From Rhytidiadelphus loreus (taxonomy: Eukaryota; Streptophyta; Bryopsida; Hypnales; Hylocomiaceae): a stretch of DNA of 64,000 nucleotides. Shown piece after piece: positions 24,201-36,564 of the stretch; positions within the stretch are counted from its first letter, which is position 1; each line of letters starts with the position of its first letter. Where the stretch lies: NCBI GenBank assembly GCA_947034895.1, contig OX344764.1, positions 14,818,001 to 14,882,000 of the forward strand. Direction: 5' to 3'. A program made the translations under genes and the position numbers. Under the pieces are notes generated by a model. It was not told the origin of the DNA and ran no database searches. It was given only the letters and a program-made list of their open reading frames with translations.

Positions 24201-24359
24201 AGGTTTGCAATACAGGGCCAGGCTCTTGGCAGCAGCTTCCTCATCTATGAACTCATCATCACTGTTCTCATCATCTCTGGCACTAGCTTTCTCATCTATG
24301 AACTGGTCTTCACTATTCTCGTCATCCCCGATGACCTTACTTCGATACGGGTCCCTCAT
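18208..24359 (-). CDS. EMF2-like: VEF-family Polycomb protein (EMF2/Su(z)12-like), no VEFS box
   Basis: Thirteen exons with consistent phases encode 502 aa: 24359-24159, 23698-23643, 23451-23289, 22695-22545, 21453-21296, 21082-21002, 20871-20765, 20450-20395, 20167-20115, 19694-19641, 19517-19458, 18796-18741 and 18520-18208. Landmarks follow plant EMF2 in order: LALYCKPVELYNTL, PVFLQRCLNYRIHALRQKR, FLPIFVMVTNQPLSPQ, VTFLLPPLAKLL, SGNVLWSKL, RICAEEIG, GRVEFHFLYYFN, then the C2H2 finger (YSCPFCLTQC with HLSCTHDLFNFEY) and VNVTCRTEL. EMF2 proteins are subunits of Polycomb repressive complex 2, which places H3K27me3; the C-terminal VEFS box contacts the catalytic subunit. Here the last exon is Lys/Arg-rich and ends in LMRIRPKG with no VEFS box, so the protein is about 130 residues shorter than Arabidopsis EMF2. 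Whether it works in PRC2 is open. Introns 3, 4 and 11 each hold a MITE. Confidence 0.88.
18828..19200 (+). mobile_element. MITE copy A, in intron 11 of the VEF gene
   Basis: A 350-370-bp element with ends close to GGTAGAGGATACTAAA and TAGTATTCTCTACC (inverted). The core shares TTGGTTGGACTTA, GATCTTTGAATGG, CTGTCACTTA and CATTGAAATTGCATAAG with copies B-E. No ORF. Confidence 0.8.
21551..21901 (+). mobile_element. MITE copy B, in intron 4 of the VEF gene
   Basis: Begins GGTAGAGGATACTAAAATCG and ends GCAAATAGTATCTCACCTA. Same order and strand as copies A and C. Confidence 0.82.
22844..23202 (+). mobile_element. MITE copy C, in intron 3 of the VEF gene
   Basis: Begins GGTAGAGGATACTAAACCC and ends GACGCAAATAGTATCCTTTGC. 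The internal blocks are the same as in copies A and B. Confidence 0.8.
24240..24329 (-). repeat. 51-bp in-frame duplication in exon 1 of the VEF gene
   Basis: The word CTCATCTATGAACT occurs at 24240 and 24291 (period 51 bp, 17 codons). It encodes two acidic copies, DDENSEDQFIDE and DDENSDDEFIDE, just before the conserved VEF N-terminal motif. Confidence 0.8.
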
Positions 24360-25263
24360 AGCTAGAAACTCTCCATTCCAAAGCTTTCTCGACTCTAACA
24401 CTCATAATTTAATTTCGTTTTTACACAAAACGGAAACATTTTATTTCAAGTGCAACAGACAATTTTCAAACAGACATATTTAAAACTATGCATAAGCTTC
24501 ACCCAGTCAGTAACCAATGCAAGCAAACAGAAAAAGCACCAGAAATCCTAACGCAATCTCCTATAACAAATACTGAACCATCATCCCTTCCCTCTTAACA
24601 AACACTCTGCCATTCTACATTCTCATCCCTTCCATCTTTTCTTTTTCTGAAACGATATCCAGATAAATCGAACCTGCCAAACAACATATTCCACACTAAA
24701 AGAAATTCAGTAAAGGAACATCACAATGCATGAGTACAGGAACAGCTTGACATCACTGCCGGTAACTTATTGCCGCAATGTGAGAGCAACTGTTGATACA
24801 TTTGTGGATGCATCTTAGAACTTAAAAACTTTTACATCAAAAGAGCATGTCAGAGAGCTTGTAAACTTCTCCAACACAACAGTGTTTCATTTCAACCCCA
24901 AACGATAACACCAGAATACAATGCACCTCAAAAAATAGAGCTGCACACAGAACCGCATTTCAGCATTCAAATTTGTCATGCACAAGTTGTGATTTCTCTA
25001 TAAAATTAAGAGGATTACAAAATGCAAAGCACTTCAAAAACTCATGCACGAAGAGGATCGGATTCTTCACTACTCACACTTTACGATTCCGTCAATGGCT
25101 CTTCAAAAACACAGATTATGCCAACCACCAAACCCTACTACAACAACCATGCGGCATCGAAGGCCAGTTGATCTCTATAAGTGCTTAACCTAAATTTAGT
25201 ACTGTAAAATTACTTTTGAAAGTTTATAATAAATAATTGAAACTCCTACAATGACAATGAATG
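24360..25263. other. Probable 5' region of the VEF gene; otherwise no gene
   Basis: No further coding exon is seen upstream of the ATG at 24359-24357. The minus-strand frame extends to a GTG at 24401 but has no earlier ATG. The promoter is presumably here, but I could not identify a defined box. Confidence 0.4.
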
Positions 25264-25810
25264 TAAGGTAAACCAGCCCATGACAGGCAAACCACCCATG
25301 ACAGACACCTACTGACCCCCCCATTACAGTCATTTATCAATCTATGAGAGACTTTTTCTGAAAAATGGAGTTAAGACTGCATTGGGCTGATTTGTAGTTG
25401 TTATCAAAGCCTTGGGGTACAGTCATGAAGTTATTAGTAACTGTCATGGACACTTATACCAATCTAGTCTAAATTGGTAGTAAAAAATAGTTTTTTTATT
25501 TCTTAATGTCATGTCCATGTTAGAAAGTCTTGTAGCCATCTTAGAAAATGCTATGACTGTTTTAGGAGGGAAGATGACCATCATGGAAACACTTTTTTGC
25601 TGATTTGGGGTAGTCTACAGGGTGTTTTCGGCTTACTGGACAGCACACTTCAAAAATTCACAAAAAATTCATATTTTGTCCAAAAATTAAAATTTCAGTT
25701 GCTTTCTTCATTTCTCACATGTGTCTTTGTATGAAAAAAAATTTGATTATTCTTGCTAATGGCAACAGACCACATCAGGCAATTTGCCTGTCATAGGCCG
25801 GTTTACCTTA
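25264..25810. mobile_element. 547-bp non-autonomous TIR element
   Basis: Imperfect 28-bp terminal inverted repeats: TAAGGTAAACCAGCCCATGA on the left and, read on the other strand, TAAGGTAAACCGGCCTATGA on the right, both continuing CAGGCAAA. Related ends occur at 40430 and 41978-42138. No ORF. Confidence 0.7.
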
Positions 25811-27177
25811 TATGATCGATTCATGTAGAGCATTCTCTTCTTTTCATTGATATATTACTTAATTTTTTACGAAGTTTCATCAATGAATATTAATGGGATG
25901 AAGTGCATTTTTCATAACATTCTTCATCCCCGGGGATGGTTGAATACAAAAAGTAGCCCTTCAATACAAAACAGATGCATTTGTTTTGTTTTGAATTACA
26001 ACTCTTTTAAAAGCCTCTCAAGTAATGTATGAAATGTATTATTTACCCTTGAACATGTACACACATGTCTTCCCACTATCTTATAATACTAAAGTTAATT
26101 CAATGAGTGCGCCATACAAAAATAACACTAACTCATAATAGCGCACCAAGGAGCGCACTTTTAGCTTTTTGAGAACTCAGGTAGGCTTTGTTGACTTCGT
26201 AATTTGGAAGTTGTGTATGAAATTTTTATGGATGCTATTCATCGTAATCTACATACACATTATTGATGTTTCACATCATTCCAATAATTATTGTAAAAGT
26301 TAGAAGTTTCTTTTCAATTTCAATTTTTAAATGGGTAGCAAAAAATTATATATATATATACTTTTCTAGGGTTTGTATAGATTGATACGTACTTAGAAAA
26401 ATTTGAACCATTCAACTCAAAATAATGAGGTAGAAGTTATGAGGAAATTTATTTTGCAAGTAGTGGAAGTAGAAAAAACATATGACGTTGTCTTTTCACT
26501 CTTTTGCTCTAATTTTGAAGATTTTCAAATAAAAATAAAATAAAAGATATTAATTGTTTATTAGGGCATTATTAACACTAGAATTAACAATTCTCAATTT
26601 CTTATAGAAGTTATTGGCATATTAGTTTTTTCTTTCATTTAGTATTACCTTCTACTTTATAATTTTTTTAAAGATGAATTTGAAAGTATTTTTGGTTAAA
26701 ATTTCTTATATAGGTTTTGAACCAAATTTTTTATGTATTAACAAAATGCACAAGTTTCGTATGTGGTTTTTTCTTGAAATGTTGAAAGAGAAGGTATTAA
26801 CCTTTTGGAAGGGCTAAGAAAGCCTACATTTTGAAGTTTAGGCACTTTGAATTTGCAATCAGTGGGGTTATTTGCTCTAAAATTTTAAGACAATGTAGTA
26901 CCAATAGTACTTGAACAAGTCAACTCCAAGATCCTATGGTTGAATTTGTTAAAAAATAAATATTGATGAAGATTTTGACCTTGCTTTGGAGAAGAGTATT
27001 TTGAAATAGTTTTGGATTCTAAATATGATGGTCCTTTAGGAATTAAGTGAATTTATGAGGCTCACTAATATGGTAATTAAAAATCAATATGACATGGTTT
27101 ATATTATTTTCATGATTATCTCACATATCAGATGACCTACTTTCAATACCCTTCATCCAAATATGTCTAGTTACATC
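25811..27177. other. Gene-free AT-rich spacer
   Basis: No supportable exon on either strand. There is a short (TA)n tract near 26345. Confidence 0.5.
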
Positions 27178-28394
27178 CACTATAAGAAATCCGCGTTTTT
27201 TCCTGCGTTTTACTTTAATGCGCGATGTTTTTTGTGACGTCAACGCGTTTTTTTGACGTCCACTTGTTTTTCCAAAAACATGAGAAAAAACGTCACATTT
27301 TTGCGTGACGTTCATTGTGACGCACTTACAAAAAGCAACATCTAGATGAATGTCAGTTCCAATGCGCTATTCAAAGTTATGTCCAAAACAACATTAGGCC
27401 TGTTTTTTGTGACGTCCAAAAAAACAAAGACTGCCACGTCAGCAAAAAAAATTTGGACTATGGATGAATTAGTGAAATGATTATGGTCAATGCTAAAATG
27501 TTGACCAAATTGAAAAGAATTTAAGAAAAGGGCAGCTACGTGGCATATTTTGAAAAAAAAATAGTGGATGGATGTGCACAATGGATGAAAAAGAGAAGTT
27601 CCTTATACTAATGGGGTGGTAGGAGGATTGACAAACTATATGGGATAAATAAAAAAGAAGTGTCATCATTGCAAAATGTCAAAAAAAACATCAACATGTC
27701 AAAAAAAACATCTACAGTCAAGTGCCTTGTTCAAATTATCCCATATCTTTTGTCACACATTAGACAAACTATGGATTTTAGTATAAATAGATCTTCTCTA
27801 CCCTTCATTTTTACATTCAATGAAGTAATTCATTCATTTGGCCATCAAGATTTTTCTTAAGGTAAATGGGTAAGTTTTCTTTAATTCTTATTGAATTCAG
27901 TAATTTTGTTTGTTCATTTTCATTTTAATTAATTTTAATTAATTATTGCCAATTGACTTTGTTACAGTATGTTCCAGTTGATGTCTACAAAAACATCAAA
28001 AACAATGTCAAAATCGATGTTTCAAAAAACATTGTAAAATTTTGAGAGTTTTGAAAGTATGCTGACGTGGCATGCTACATCACTTTTCTTCCTAGTCCAC
28101 GTCATATTTATAAGGGGTCCACGTCAAAAGACACGTCATGGATGAAAAGTGATCCTACGTGTTGCTACCCGCTCAAAAATGCTGACATGGCAAGCCCATG
28201 CTAAAATTTAGACATCAAGTTTGACGCGCGTCAAAAAATGTGTTTTTTGGTTTGACACCGCGTCAAGCGCACGTTCATGGACGTGTTTTTGGCTTGTCCA
28301 TTTTGACGGACTTTTTTGCACATCACAGTTGACGTCAACGTGTCAAAAAAAACGTCAACTTTGACATTTTTTTTTCCTGCGTTTTCTTATAGTG
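27178..28394. mobile_element. 1,217-bp non-autonomous CACTA-type element
   Basis: Begins CACTATAAGAAATCCGCG and ends CCTGCGTTTTCTTATAGTG. A 3-bp direct repeat ATC flanks it (27175-27177 and 28395-28397). Both ends are crowded with TGACGTC- and CGTTTTTT-like words in both orientations, which resemble the subterminal repeats bound by TNPA in En/Spm elements. The small frames inside have no transposase features. Confidence 0.88.
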
Positions 28395-29198
28395 ATCTTC
28401 TCTCATCCTAAATATCATCCAAATATTTGCAATAATTACATCACATTCATCCATAATTTCATTCAATTCCTCCAAAGGCCTTGCAAACTCTCACACTAAT
28501 TAAATTAAGTTGACTAGTATTGGTGCTTGTCTCATCTTTGTTTAAATTATCTTTTATTGGATATATTCAAATAGCAATCCTTTCCATTCTTAAACAAGCA
28601 ACTATACTACAAGGGCTACTAGTTGATGTTAGCCTAAGAACCTAGGCACCTATATTTGCATTTCTAGGCTCATACACTAGTGTTGTTGACTATATTATAA
28701 GACGTTATGTCTTTGTAATAGTTCATCATTGTTTGAGCGAGGACCTACTCAAACTTTGTAATTTTGTAAATACAAAGCTTCTTCTCCTATGATCCAAAAT
28801 CAATAATGTTATTTTGGTAAGCCCACCTTCACATGGAAGTGACCATAATGGGGATTATTTTTGCCTTGCCTCCACTTTTAGTAGTATTCTTGGTGTCACT
28901 CCAATAAATTCTTTGGAACTTGACATGGCCCCCTAGACATTTCATTCATGTCAAGGTAAACCTTGTTGAAGTTATTTCTTCTTATTTTGGTTGAAAGAAC
29001 CTTCTTTCCAATAATTAATAATGCATTCCAGCATGTGTTATGTATTTATTGGCTTTAGATTGAAGGAGAGGAGAATTTGCATTGACAAAAGCTATCTTGA
29101 AGAAGTTTGAATTGCTACCTAGTTTGGAAAAATGAATTACTACTCCAGAGTAGTTTTTTTTTTTTTTTCATTTTCCATGAAATGGAAAAGTGGCGATA
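28395..29198. other. Gene-free spacer
   Basis: No exon can be supported. A run of about 17 T ends near 29169, shortly before the next element. Confidence 0.45.
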
Positions 29199-29843
29199 TT
29201 AACCCCTAAATGCCCAAGGCACCACAATATGGTGTTTGCAAAACTTTGAAGTTAAATAAATCCTAGCCAATTTGCTTTTTTAGTAGTTTATATTTTTTAA
29301 ATGTTCTTCCTAAAGTCTAGTTTTGCCTCCAAAAGTTCGATCTTGAAAATAAATGACAATGATTTTTCTATAAGAGATTTTGTGCACGGGTACCTTGTGC
29401 AATCTTGACTTTCCATAGTGTTAAGAGCTCTTGGAAATGAGCCTCATATACACTAGATCTTGGAGAAAAAATCACATTCTAAATTCATTTAAAAAATTTG
29501 TAGAATGAATTTTGAGAAGTTGTAAATTGATTTGAGTTCTTCAAGTTAGGCCCGTTAACCTCATATTTTTTTGGTCGTCAACTTTTTAGATTTGACTTGC
29601 AAAAAAGACTTCAATTCCTTTTTGCAATTTTAGCACCCTCATAATCAAACGTTATAATTTTTCACTTCATAAGTGATATTGTTGTGCTTTCTTTTCCTAT
29701 GCAATCTCTAACAAGTCTAGTTTGAATTTGTACGGTTACAATTTCAGAAAAATTGAACATCTTATCAAAATGTTGGCATTTTGTTCAATTTAGAGCAGTT
29801 TTCAGGAAGCTGAAAACATGCCTTGGGCATTTAGGGGTTAAGT
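29197..29843. mobile_element. TTAA-flanked TIR element 1 (about 640 bp)
   Basis: Perfect inverted ends of 23 bp: TTAACCCCTAAATGCCCAAG (continuing GCA) near 29199 and its complement ending near 29841. If the TTAA at each end is a target duplication, the TIR proper starts CCCCTAAA, as in piggyBac-type elements. No transposase ORF. Elements at 47.0 and 48.2 kb share the TIR. Confidence 0.8.
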
Positions 29844-31252
29844 GTTACGGTGGTGCTTCAAGTTTCAACATTCATCCACGTATTGGATAGAAAATGTGAT
29901 ACTATGTATCTATAATTCTATTTTCATTCACAATGTGGCGATTTCATCCAATATTTTTCTTGAACTTGAAGTTTTTTTGGCGATTTCATCCAAAATTTTA
30001 CTAAAAATTTCTTATAGTTTGGTGGTGGCCTAAATTTTTTGGTGCTTGTGAGCACCAAATTGCCAAAAAAAAAACCACTACTCTTGAGATACAACATGTA
30101 CAACGCATATTACAACCACAATTGTTTTTGCATTATAGTGCTAGATTACACTAGAAAAAAATAATTTAACTAAAAATGGCAACAAATCATGAAGTTTTGG
30201 GCCAAAAAACTTCAAATTAAAAAAAAAATCTTGGATGAAATTGCCAGGTTGTGGATGAAAAATAAAATTATGGACATGTGATATGTGCTAATGTGATACG
30301 GAGTATTTTCTATCCAATATGTGGATGAATGTTGAAATTTTGGAACACGAATAAAACATATTATATTGCCACGTTGTCACTTCTTAATGAAAAAATGAAA
30401 AAACAAAGAACAAAAAAAACTAGTGTAGCTACTTGTTTTATATTTTATTATATTAGTGTCGACACAGGTGATAACTTAGCTTTATTCTAAAGCAGAAGAA
30501 AAAGTCTCCAGCGTGTTTTTGATGAAGAATCTTTGAATCCTCAACCGAAGTGACATCAAAAGTAAGATTCATCAACAAAAACAAAGCAACAAATGCCTTT
30601 CCCACACTGCATTCCACTTGGCCGGTTTTTCCTCTCCCGGGCCCGGGTCGGGACGGGTCAATGCGCAGTCCACGACTTTCCCACCCGCTCCCCCTGTCAC
30701 CGCCCAGTCCCCTCTCGCACGAGCTCCTACAGGAGCAAAACCTTTGTGAGCTCCATGTATCCCAGTAGTGTCCACTCCCGTTTTTTGAATCTTCACAGCA
30801 GGGTTGAATCTCCAGAAATTCTGTCCCAGCATTTCATTCTGAAAACATGAAATCTGAAGAGAGACTCACACACCAAGCGGTGGTGCTTTTGTACTACGCC
30901 ATTCGCTCGTCCGCTCAATTTGGGTCCAGAAATTTGACCTATTTTCAGTTGTAGGTTGCGATTCAGCCAATTTGCAGTAACCCCAGTGGTGCGAGTGGAA
31001 ATTCCGAGACTTTGGATCGTGCGTGGAGTGCGAGGAATTTCGAACGAAGAAGTATCGGTCGATTCGTGGACTGGGGTTGTCGTTGTTGTTGCTGGCGATC
31101 GATCTCAAGTGGTGCATGCTTTCCTTGTGAGCTTTCAATTAGGTCAGTTCTACCTCAATTCATGCTGACGTGGCGTTTGAAAAAAAAGTCTGATGAGAAT
31201 TAGGAGAGGCTTGTGCACTCGGCCATTTTGTGACTGATTGAATCGCATTTAA
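29844..31252. other. Spacer with GC-rich patch upstream of the F-box/SEL1 gene
   Basis: Position 30630-30730 is markedly GC-rich (CCCGGGCCCGGG and polypyrimidine tracts) against the AT-rich surroundings. It and 30860-31140 may be promoter and leader sequence. The overlapping short frames on both strands lack domains. Confidence 0.4.
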
Positions 31253-31600
31253 AGTAGAGGATACTATTTGCGTCAGTTTAAGCATTTTAACATATGTCGG
31301 GGGGTGAGTTTTGGGAGATGTGGAGAGCTTCACTTTGCGGTATTAGAGCCAAATTTGTGGAAAGGAAATTATATCTCCATGTCTGAATTTTCTTGTGTAA
31401 TTGCAAAGTGGGAGGTTGTAAGTGACAGTAGACCACCCCTTTTCTATTCCAAGATCTGTGGCTATAGACGTTCAGCCAAGCCATGCCTCTTAATAAGTTT
31501 TAACCAAATGTATGAATAGACGAGCTTTTGTTGGCAGAAAGCTCAGTGTAGGAGCAGGAATCAGGAATCAGGTCAATAACGGTTTTAGGGTCCCTTACCT
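31253..31600 (-). mobile_element. MITE copy D, upstream of the F-box/SEL1 gene
   Basis: The same family as copies A-C, inverted: it begins AGTAGAGGATACTATTTGCG and ends GGTTTTAGGGTCCCTTACCT. It ends about 290 bp upstream of the proposed start codon. Confidence 0.78.
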
Positions 31601-31886
31601 CAGGTTTTGAATTTTGGATGTTGTATGCATGGCGGAGAGAGAGCATGCCAATAGATTGAGCTATGCTTACCCGAAATTTAAGTCGGAACTGGCCGATCTT
31701 GCTGGGTTTAACAAAATTGCTTACCTGCTCTGTGAATCCAGCGCGGTTAACCTAGTTTTGTAAAGACAGATCCGTGGAAATATTGTGTGACGCTGATCTT
31801 GTGTGCATGGTTTCTGTCTTTCTGTGATGAAACAATGGGTGGCTTCATTCAGGATGGTCCAGTCCGTGCAAAGAGGTGACGTGGGT

Positions 31887-34800
31887 ATGGAACGGAATAC
31901 CTGGCCTGCAGGATCGGATGGAAAGCAGATTCATGAGATTTGTTTGTCAGCTTCAGGCTCGCAAAGGCGCATGAGATCTATCTATTCCAATGTTGTAGGT
32001 ATTGCGAGGACTCATAGGTATGCAACTTGTTTGGACAATGACTAAATGTTATAATGTTGCGGTGTCTACTTGAATCCTAGTCTTGACTCTTTGAACTTAG
32101 GGTTGCTTATATATTGGGCGTGTTGGTAGCTTTGGTACAAAGTCACGTGCTTCAATCTCTGCCTTACCCTCTTTTTTTGGTGGACTCTTGGAGACTGGGG
32201 TCTATCACTCACACACAAAATTAATATGGGGGTGTCAGAGCTTGCGACATCTACTCCAAGATTTCACTGTTTCTTTCCATTTGGGTCGTGCATAATTTGA
32301 GCACCAGAGACACTACCTGTGCTTCGAGTTTTCAAATTGCATTTGATAATTGCTTCTTATTGTGGAATTGAACAAATTCTTATTGCTTGCACTTCGACAT
32401 GCCCAAATAGGGGGTGTCAATAGCTTGCAACATCTACTGCGAGATTTCAATGTCTCTTTCTATATTTGGTCCGGTTTAATTTTGAACTCCAGAATAATGT
32501 CCCAGAAATACTAAACTCTATCGAATTTTCAATTACATTTCAGAATCGCCTCATTGCAGAATAGAAAGTTCTCATGCTGACACCCTCTATTGATCTTTGA
32601 CACAAGCAGACAACGACACCACACACGAAAACAGGACACACGTCCGAGAGAGCCTTCAACAAGAACGTCTTCTCGGACATCATTTTGGGAAGGGGATTCT
32701 CCATCTGCGTCACAAGACCATGGAATGCATGTAGCGCGTGTAAACGTGGCACCGTCACACAAAATTCCAGCTGCAATTGGTTCATCTTTGAGTAGGAAGA
32801 GCAACATTAGTCCTGATGACTCCAGCAGATTAGTGAAAGATTCTTCGGTTCTCCACAGAAGATTTTGGACAGAAAAGAATGAGAATAGGCCAAAGGATGG
32901 GAATAGTAGCTCAGGAATGTTGCGATGTTCTGTTGAGGTGACTATATCCTCTGAGACAACCACTACTGCAGCCACATTTTTGCCTTTTGATGTCTTGCAA
33001 CGTATTGCGGGGTCCTTTTCATGGCACGACCTCTGGTCTGCCACATGTACGTGCAAGACGTGGAACAAGGCTCTGGCTCCACTTCGAGAAGGAATGCATT
33101 TTTTACACTGGGGTAAAAAATTTAAACACGGCCATGGAGTTGCCAAAAACCTAGACAAGGCTCTGCAATCGTTCACCAAGGGTGCTATTCGTGGTTGTGC
33201 TGCGGCTATGGTGGATGCAGGCCTGCTGCTTTGGGAATTGGTTAGTTGTTTGTTCCTTATCATGCTTATTCATGCTTCTTGTTTTTTGCTCCACTCTAGT
33301 ACGTTGCATATGTTTAATGATTACCAGAACAACCAGCTTTTATTGAGGACAACTATAGCCACAGTAGAGAATATCTTCTGTGAGCATCTATCCGATTATT
33401 AAGGAGCTGGTGTTTGTTGAATGTTTTAGGGGAGGCGTGATGAAGGGATTAAATGGTACAAGCAAGCCGCAGAGCTTAGACATCCAGCTGGAATGTGCAA
33501 CTTAGGTCTTGCTTACCTACAAGGTTCATTTTCTTCTTCTTTACTCTCAAACTTGGATAAGCAATAGTGTTTGGTGGAGGAAGATGCTAATGCTTCAGTT
33601 TTTAAGAATCATTCGTTCCTTTGACAGATTTCAGTAGTCCAGTAGAAGCAGTAAGGTGGCTTAAAATAGCAGCCAAGGCTGGTCATGCTCGAGCGCAATA
33701 CAGCTTGGCTTTGTGTCTGCAGCAAGGCAAAGGAATTGAGTGTAACATTCAGAAAGCTGTAAGTCCCCATCCATCCCATCATTCCATGCTTTCTGATTTG
33801 GAAATTGTGAGTTTGAATTATGAAGCTTGGTGGTAAGTTAGAAGATAGTAAACTGTTAGGGACCTAATTCTGTCTCCTATACTATACTAACAACTGATGC
33901 ATTCCTACTCGGTTGAACTTATTAGCAAGTGGTCTTGGCTACAGGTCTATGACCACTAATCTTTGAATGGCAATGAGGCTTGTCTTCTGTCACTTATAGT
34001 GGTCTATAATCTCGCACTGTGAAATGGAAATTCATGCCCAGTGATAGATATTCGATCTCAATAGATTTGGCTCCTGTATCTGAAGTGGTCTCTCCACAGC
34101 TCTATAAATCTCCCTAAAACCTCACTCCTACATATGTTAATATGCCTAAAATGATGAAAATATTATACTCTACGTTAAACCTGGAGCCCAATGATAAGAT
34201 GCATCTTGGATCTTAACAATTTGAGCTTGTAAAACCTATGCGAACTTCAGTTCTACTGATATGCTACTGCGGTGCAGGCCTGGTGGTACTTGCAATCTGC
34301 CGAGGGGGGTAGCTCACGAGGCATGTACAATACCGCATTGTGCTTACGATCGGGTGAAGGTGTAACTAGGAATTTATTCGAGGCTAAGCGTTGGATGCGT
34401 CGAGCTGCAATGGCTGGCCACGGCAAGGCCATGTTTGAGCATGGCCTAACTTTGTTTGCGGTATGTATTGAAGTTTGAATGTCAGACTCCTCTCCTACAG
34501 CCATTGTCATCTTATGTCTCCGAGATAAGTGCATGACATTCTTGAGGAGCTTCCTGACACCTTTGGAATCAGAGAACAGTGAGCGAGGGAAGAAATCCAG
34601 ATTTGTTTTGCACAATCTTGAGCTTATGATATGTTTGTGGAGGCAGTTGCGACTTTTACTAGAATAACTGATTTCGTTTCATCTAGCCTTAGCCTGCATG
34701 TGGGCTCACATAACAGTGATTGCATGCCTGGAAATGGATTAAATTGCTCCAAAAGGGAGGTAGTTCTTCAGTATTTAGTGCTCCATATTCTTTTTTGTTT

Positions 34801-35130
34801 TTGTGCTACTGTGGAAGGCGTGCAATCTGTATACTACTCTAGAATTTGATGTGCATTGGCTATGAATGTCGATCTAAAATTTAGCTGATAGTTTGCAAGC
34901 CATTGTTCGATCCCCTTTTCCCACTGGACGACTTAGTGTGGCATTTTTTCCTGTCTCAGGAAGGGGAAGGCGGGCCGGCGTTGGTATTTTTGGAGCTGGC
35001 TACAAGGGCTGGTGAAACCGGAGCCACACACATCCGAGATGCCTTGTTGGTGCAATTGACTCCGAGACTCCGAGCTCATGCACTCGCATGTGCTGATAAT
35101 TTTCACACCGGGAACAAGTTTCAGAGATAA
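31887..35130 (+). CDS. F-box protein with SEL1-like repeats
   Basis: Exons: 31887-31998, about 32651-33240, 33430-33523, 33628-33758, 34278-34460 and 34960-35130; about 426 aa. The first exon (MERNTWPAGSDGK) resembles the start of the Arabidopsis F-box/SEL1 family protein At1g70590. The second contains the F-box, LPFDVLQRIAGSFSWHDLW followed by TCKTWNKAL. Exons 2-5 hold SEL1/TPR-like repeats: WGKKFKHGHGVAKNLDKAL, IKWYKQAAELRHPAGMCNL, AVRWLKIAAKAGHARAQYSL, AWWYLQSAEGGSSRGMYN, KRWMRRAAMAGHGKAMFEHG. F-box proteins are substrate receptors of SCF ubiquitin ligases and SEL1 repeats bind partners; the substrate is unknown. Exons 3-6 have clean GT..AG borders. The acceptor of exon 2 is uncertain; 32651 is the phase-compatible site but has a weak pyrimidine tract, and an in-frame ATG at 32725 is an alternative start. 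MITE copy E lies in intron 4. Confidence 0.85.
33841..34177 (+). mobile_element. MITE copy E, in intron 4 of the F-box/SEL1 gene
   Basis: The most decayed copy: ends GAAGATAGTAAACTGTTAGG and ATATTATACTCTACGTTA, with the core words GTTGAACTTATTAGCAAGTGG (split by changes), ATCTTTGAATGGCAATG and CTGTCACTTATA retained. Confidence 0.7.
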
Positions 35131-36564
35131 GCTACTTTCGACAAGAAAGATCATTCAACAGAAGCTGTCCTTGTTCTGTCCTTGTTCATTTCGTACAGAA
35201 TATAACCTCTGCATTGCAAGTTATTACCCAGAGTTATTGATTTTCTGGAGACAACAAAATGGTACTGGACGATGTATAATTGTACAAATTGAAGCTGCCC
35301 GGTTCAGTTTTTTATTATAAAAAGAACCAGTCATTCGATTACAGTATGAAGTTTTGCTACTTTTTTGAACAGTTGCAGGAATCGTTAGTAGAATGCACGT
35401 GCAGGAATATCACAATTGGTCAAGGCTTGTACTTAGATGTGCATCTTTTTTCACGGTACAGTATGGGATGCATCTTTCCAGACTCTTATATAAGTTCACT
35501 TTAGGATTCTTATCCAGCTCTTTGCAATGGTGGGGCAATCAGGCTGCAGCCGTTGGAAGTTGGTATGTTTTCGGAATATGGGCTTGGAATAAAGGGTTTA
35601 GGGTGAAAGCTGGGCTTTTCAAAGCTGGCCTGGCAGTGCAGAAGATGTCCATTTCAGAATTGCATTCAAAGATACAATTGTCATCACTGCACCTAATTGT
35701 GACCCGTTTCTAAAACCAACTTCTAAAGATTCTTGCCTAACATGCCTACAAACTTTTTTCATGAGTCCGAGCTTGTGGTTGATTTTTGGTTACACCCATG
35801 TTTTGCACTTTGAAAATTCATAGATTATTCATATAGTGTCTTAAAAAAATGCATTTTAGGAGAATCTAAAATCTCCTTTTGATTACCAACAAGATTCGAC
35901 AAAAACTTTGGATAGTTTAATAAAAGGAACCATGCTCAATAGTTTATCCTTGAATTTCAATTTCAAGTGTTGTTACTTTAGAAGCCATACTACAATTCTC
36001 CATAGTCCATATTAGGTCTTGTCCATTTGATTGGCTTTAGGCTAGCAAGCCTTGCATTGACAAAAATTACATCTATAGGAAACTATAATTATTTATTCAA
36101 CAAGGAATGTTGATTGACTTTTTTTTTATATAGAGAGACGATATGTTGCTCCTATTAGATCATTTTGGCATATGCACCATGCTCCTTCCTTATATTCTCC
36201 AATGCTAAGAGTACACAATCGTTGTATTGTTTCAACTAAAAAATGCAATTGCTAACCTTGATCAACAAGTCCAATGTTTGAACCAAAGTTCATTGGGTTT
36301 TTTATTTAGTTTTATCAATTATTTTTCTTTAATTCCCATATATCAAAGTAATTTTTCCAATATGGAGTCTATGTGTGTTTTTCTATTTTTACTTCTAAAT
36401 AGAAATTTTATAGATTTTGTCAAGGGGGTGTCCAATTTTTTCAAATTGCAATCATTTGTTTTTCCAATCCCACCGGGTACTGAACTGAAAGCCAAAGCAG
36501 TTTGCTCTGAAAAACGAACCCTCGATAGATTGATACCCGGGAAGGAGAGGGGTTAGCAGCCGCC
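35131..36564. other. 3' region of the F-box gene and gene-free spacer
   Basis: Probable 3' UTR followed by AT-rich sequence. Short frames at 35280-35713 show no domain or splice support. Confidence 0.45.

Noticed and set aside
32529..33263. 244-codon minus-strand open frame
   Set aside because: It is the antisense shadow of the F-box/SEL1 exon, which has recognisable domains on the plus strand.
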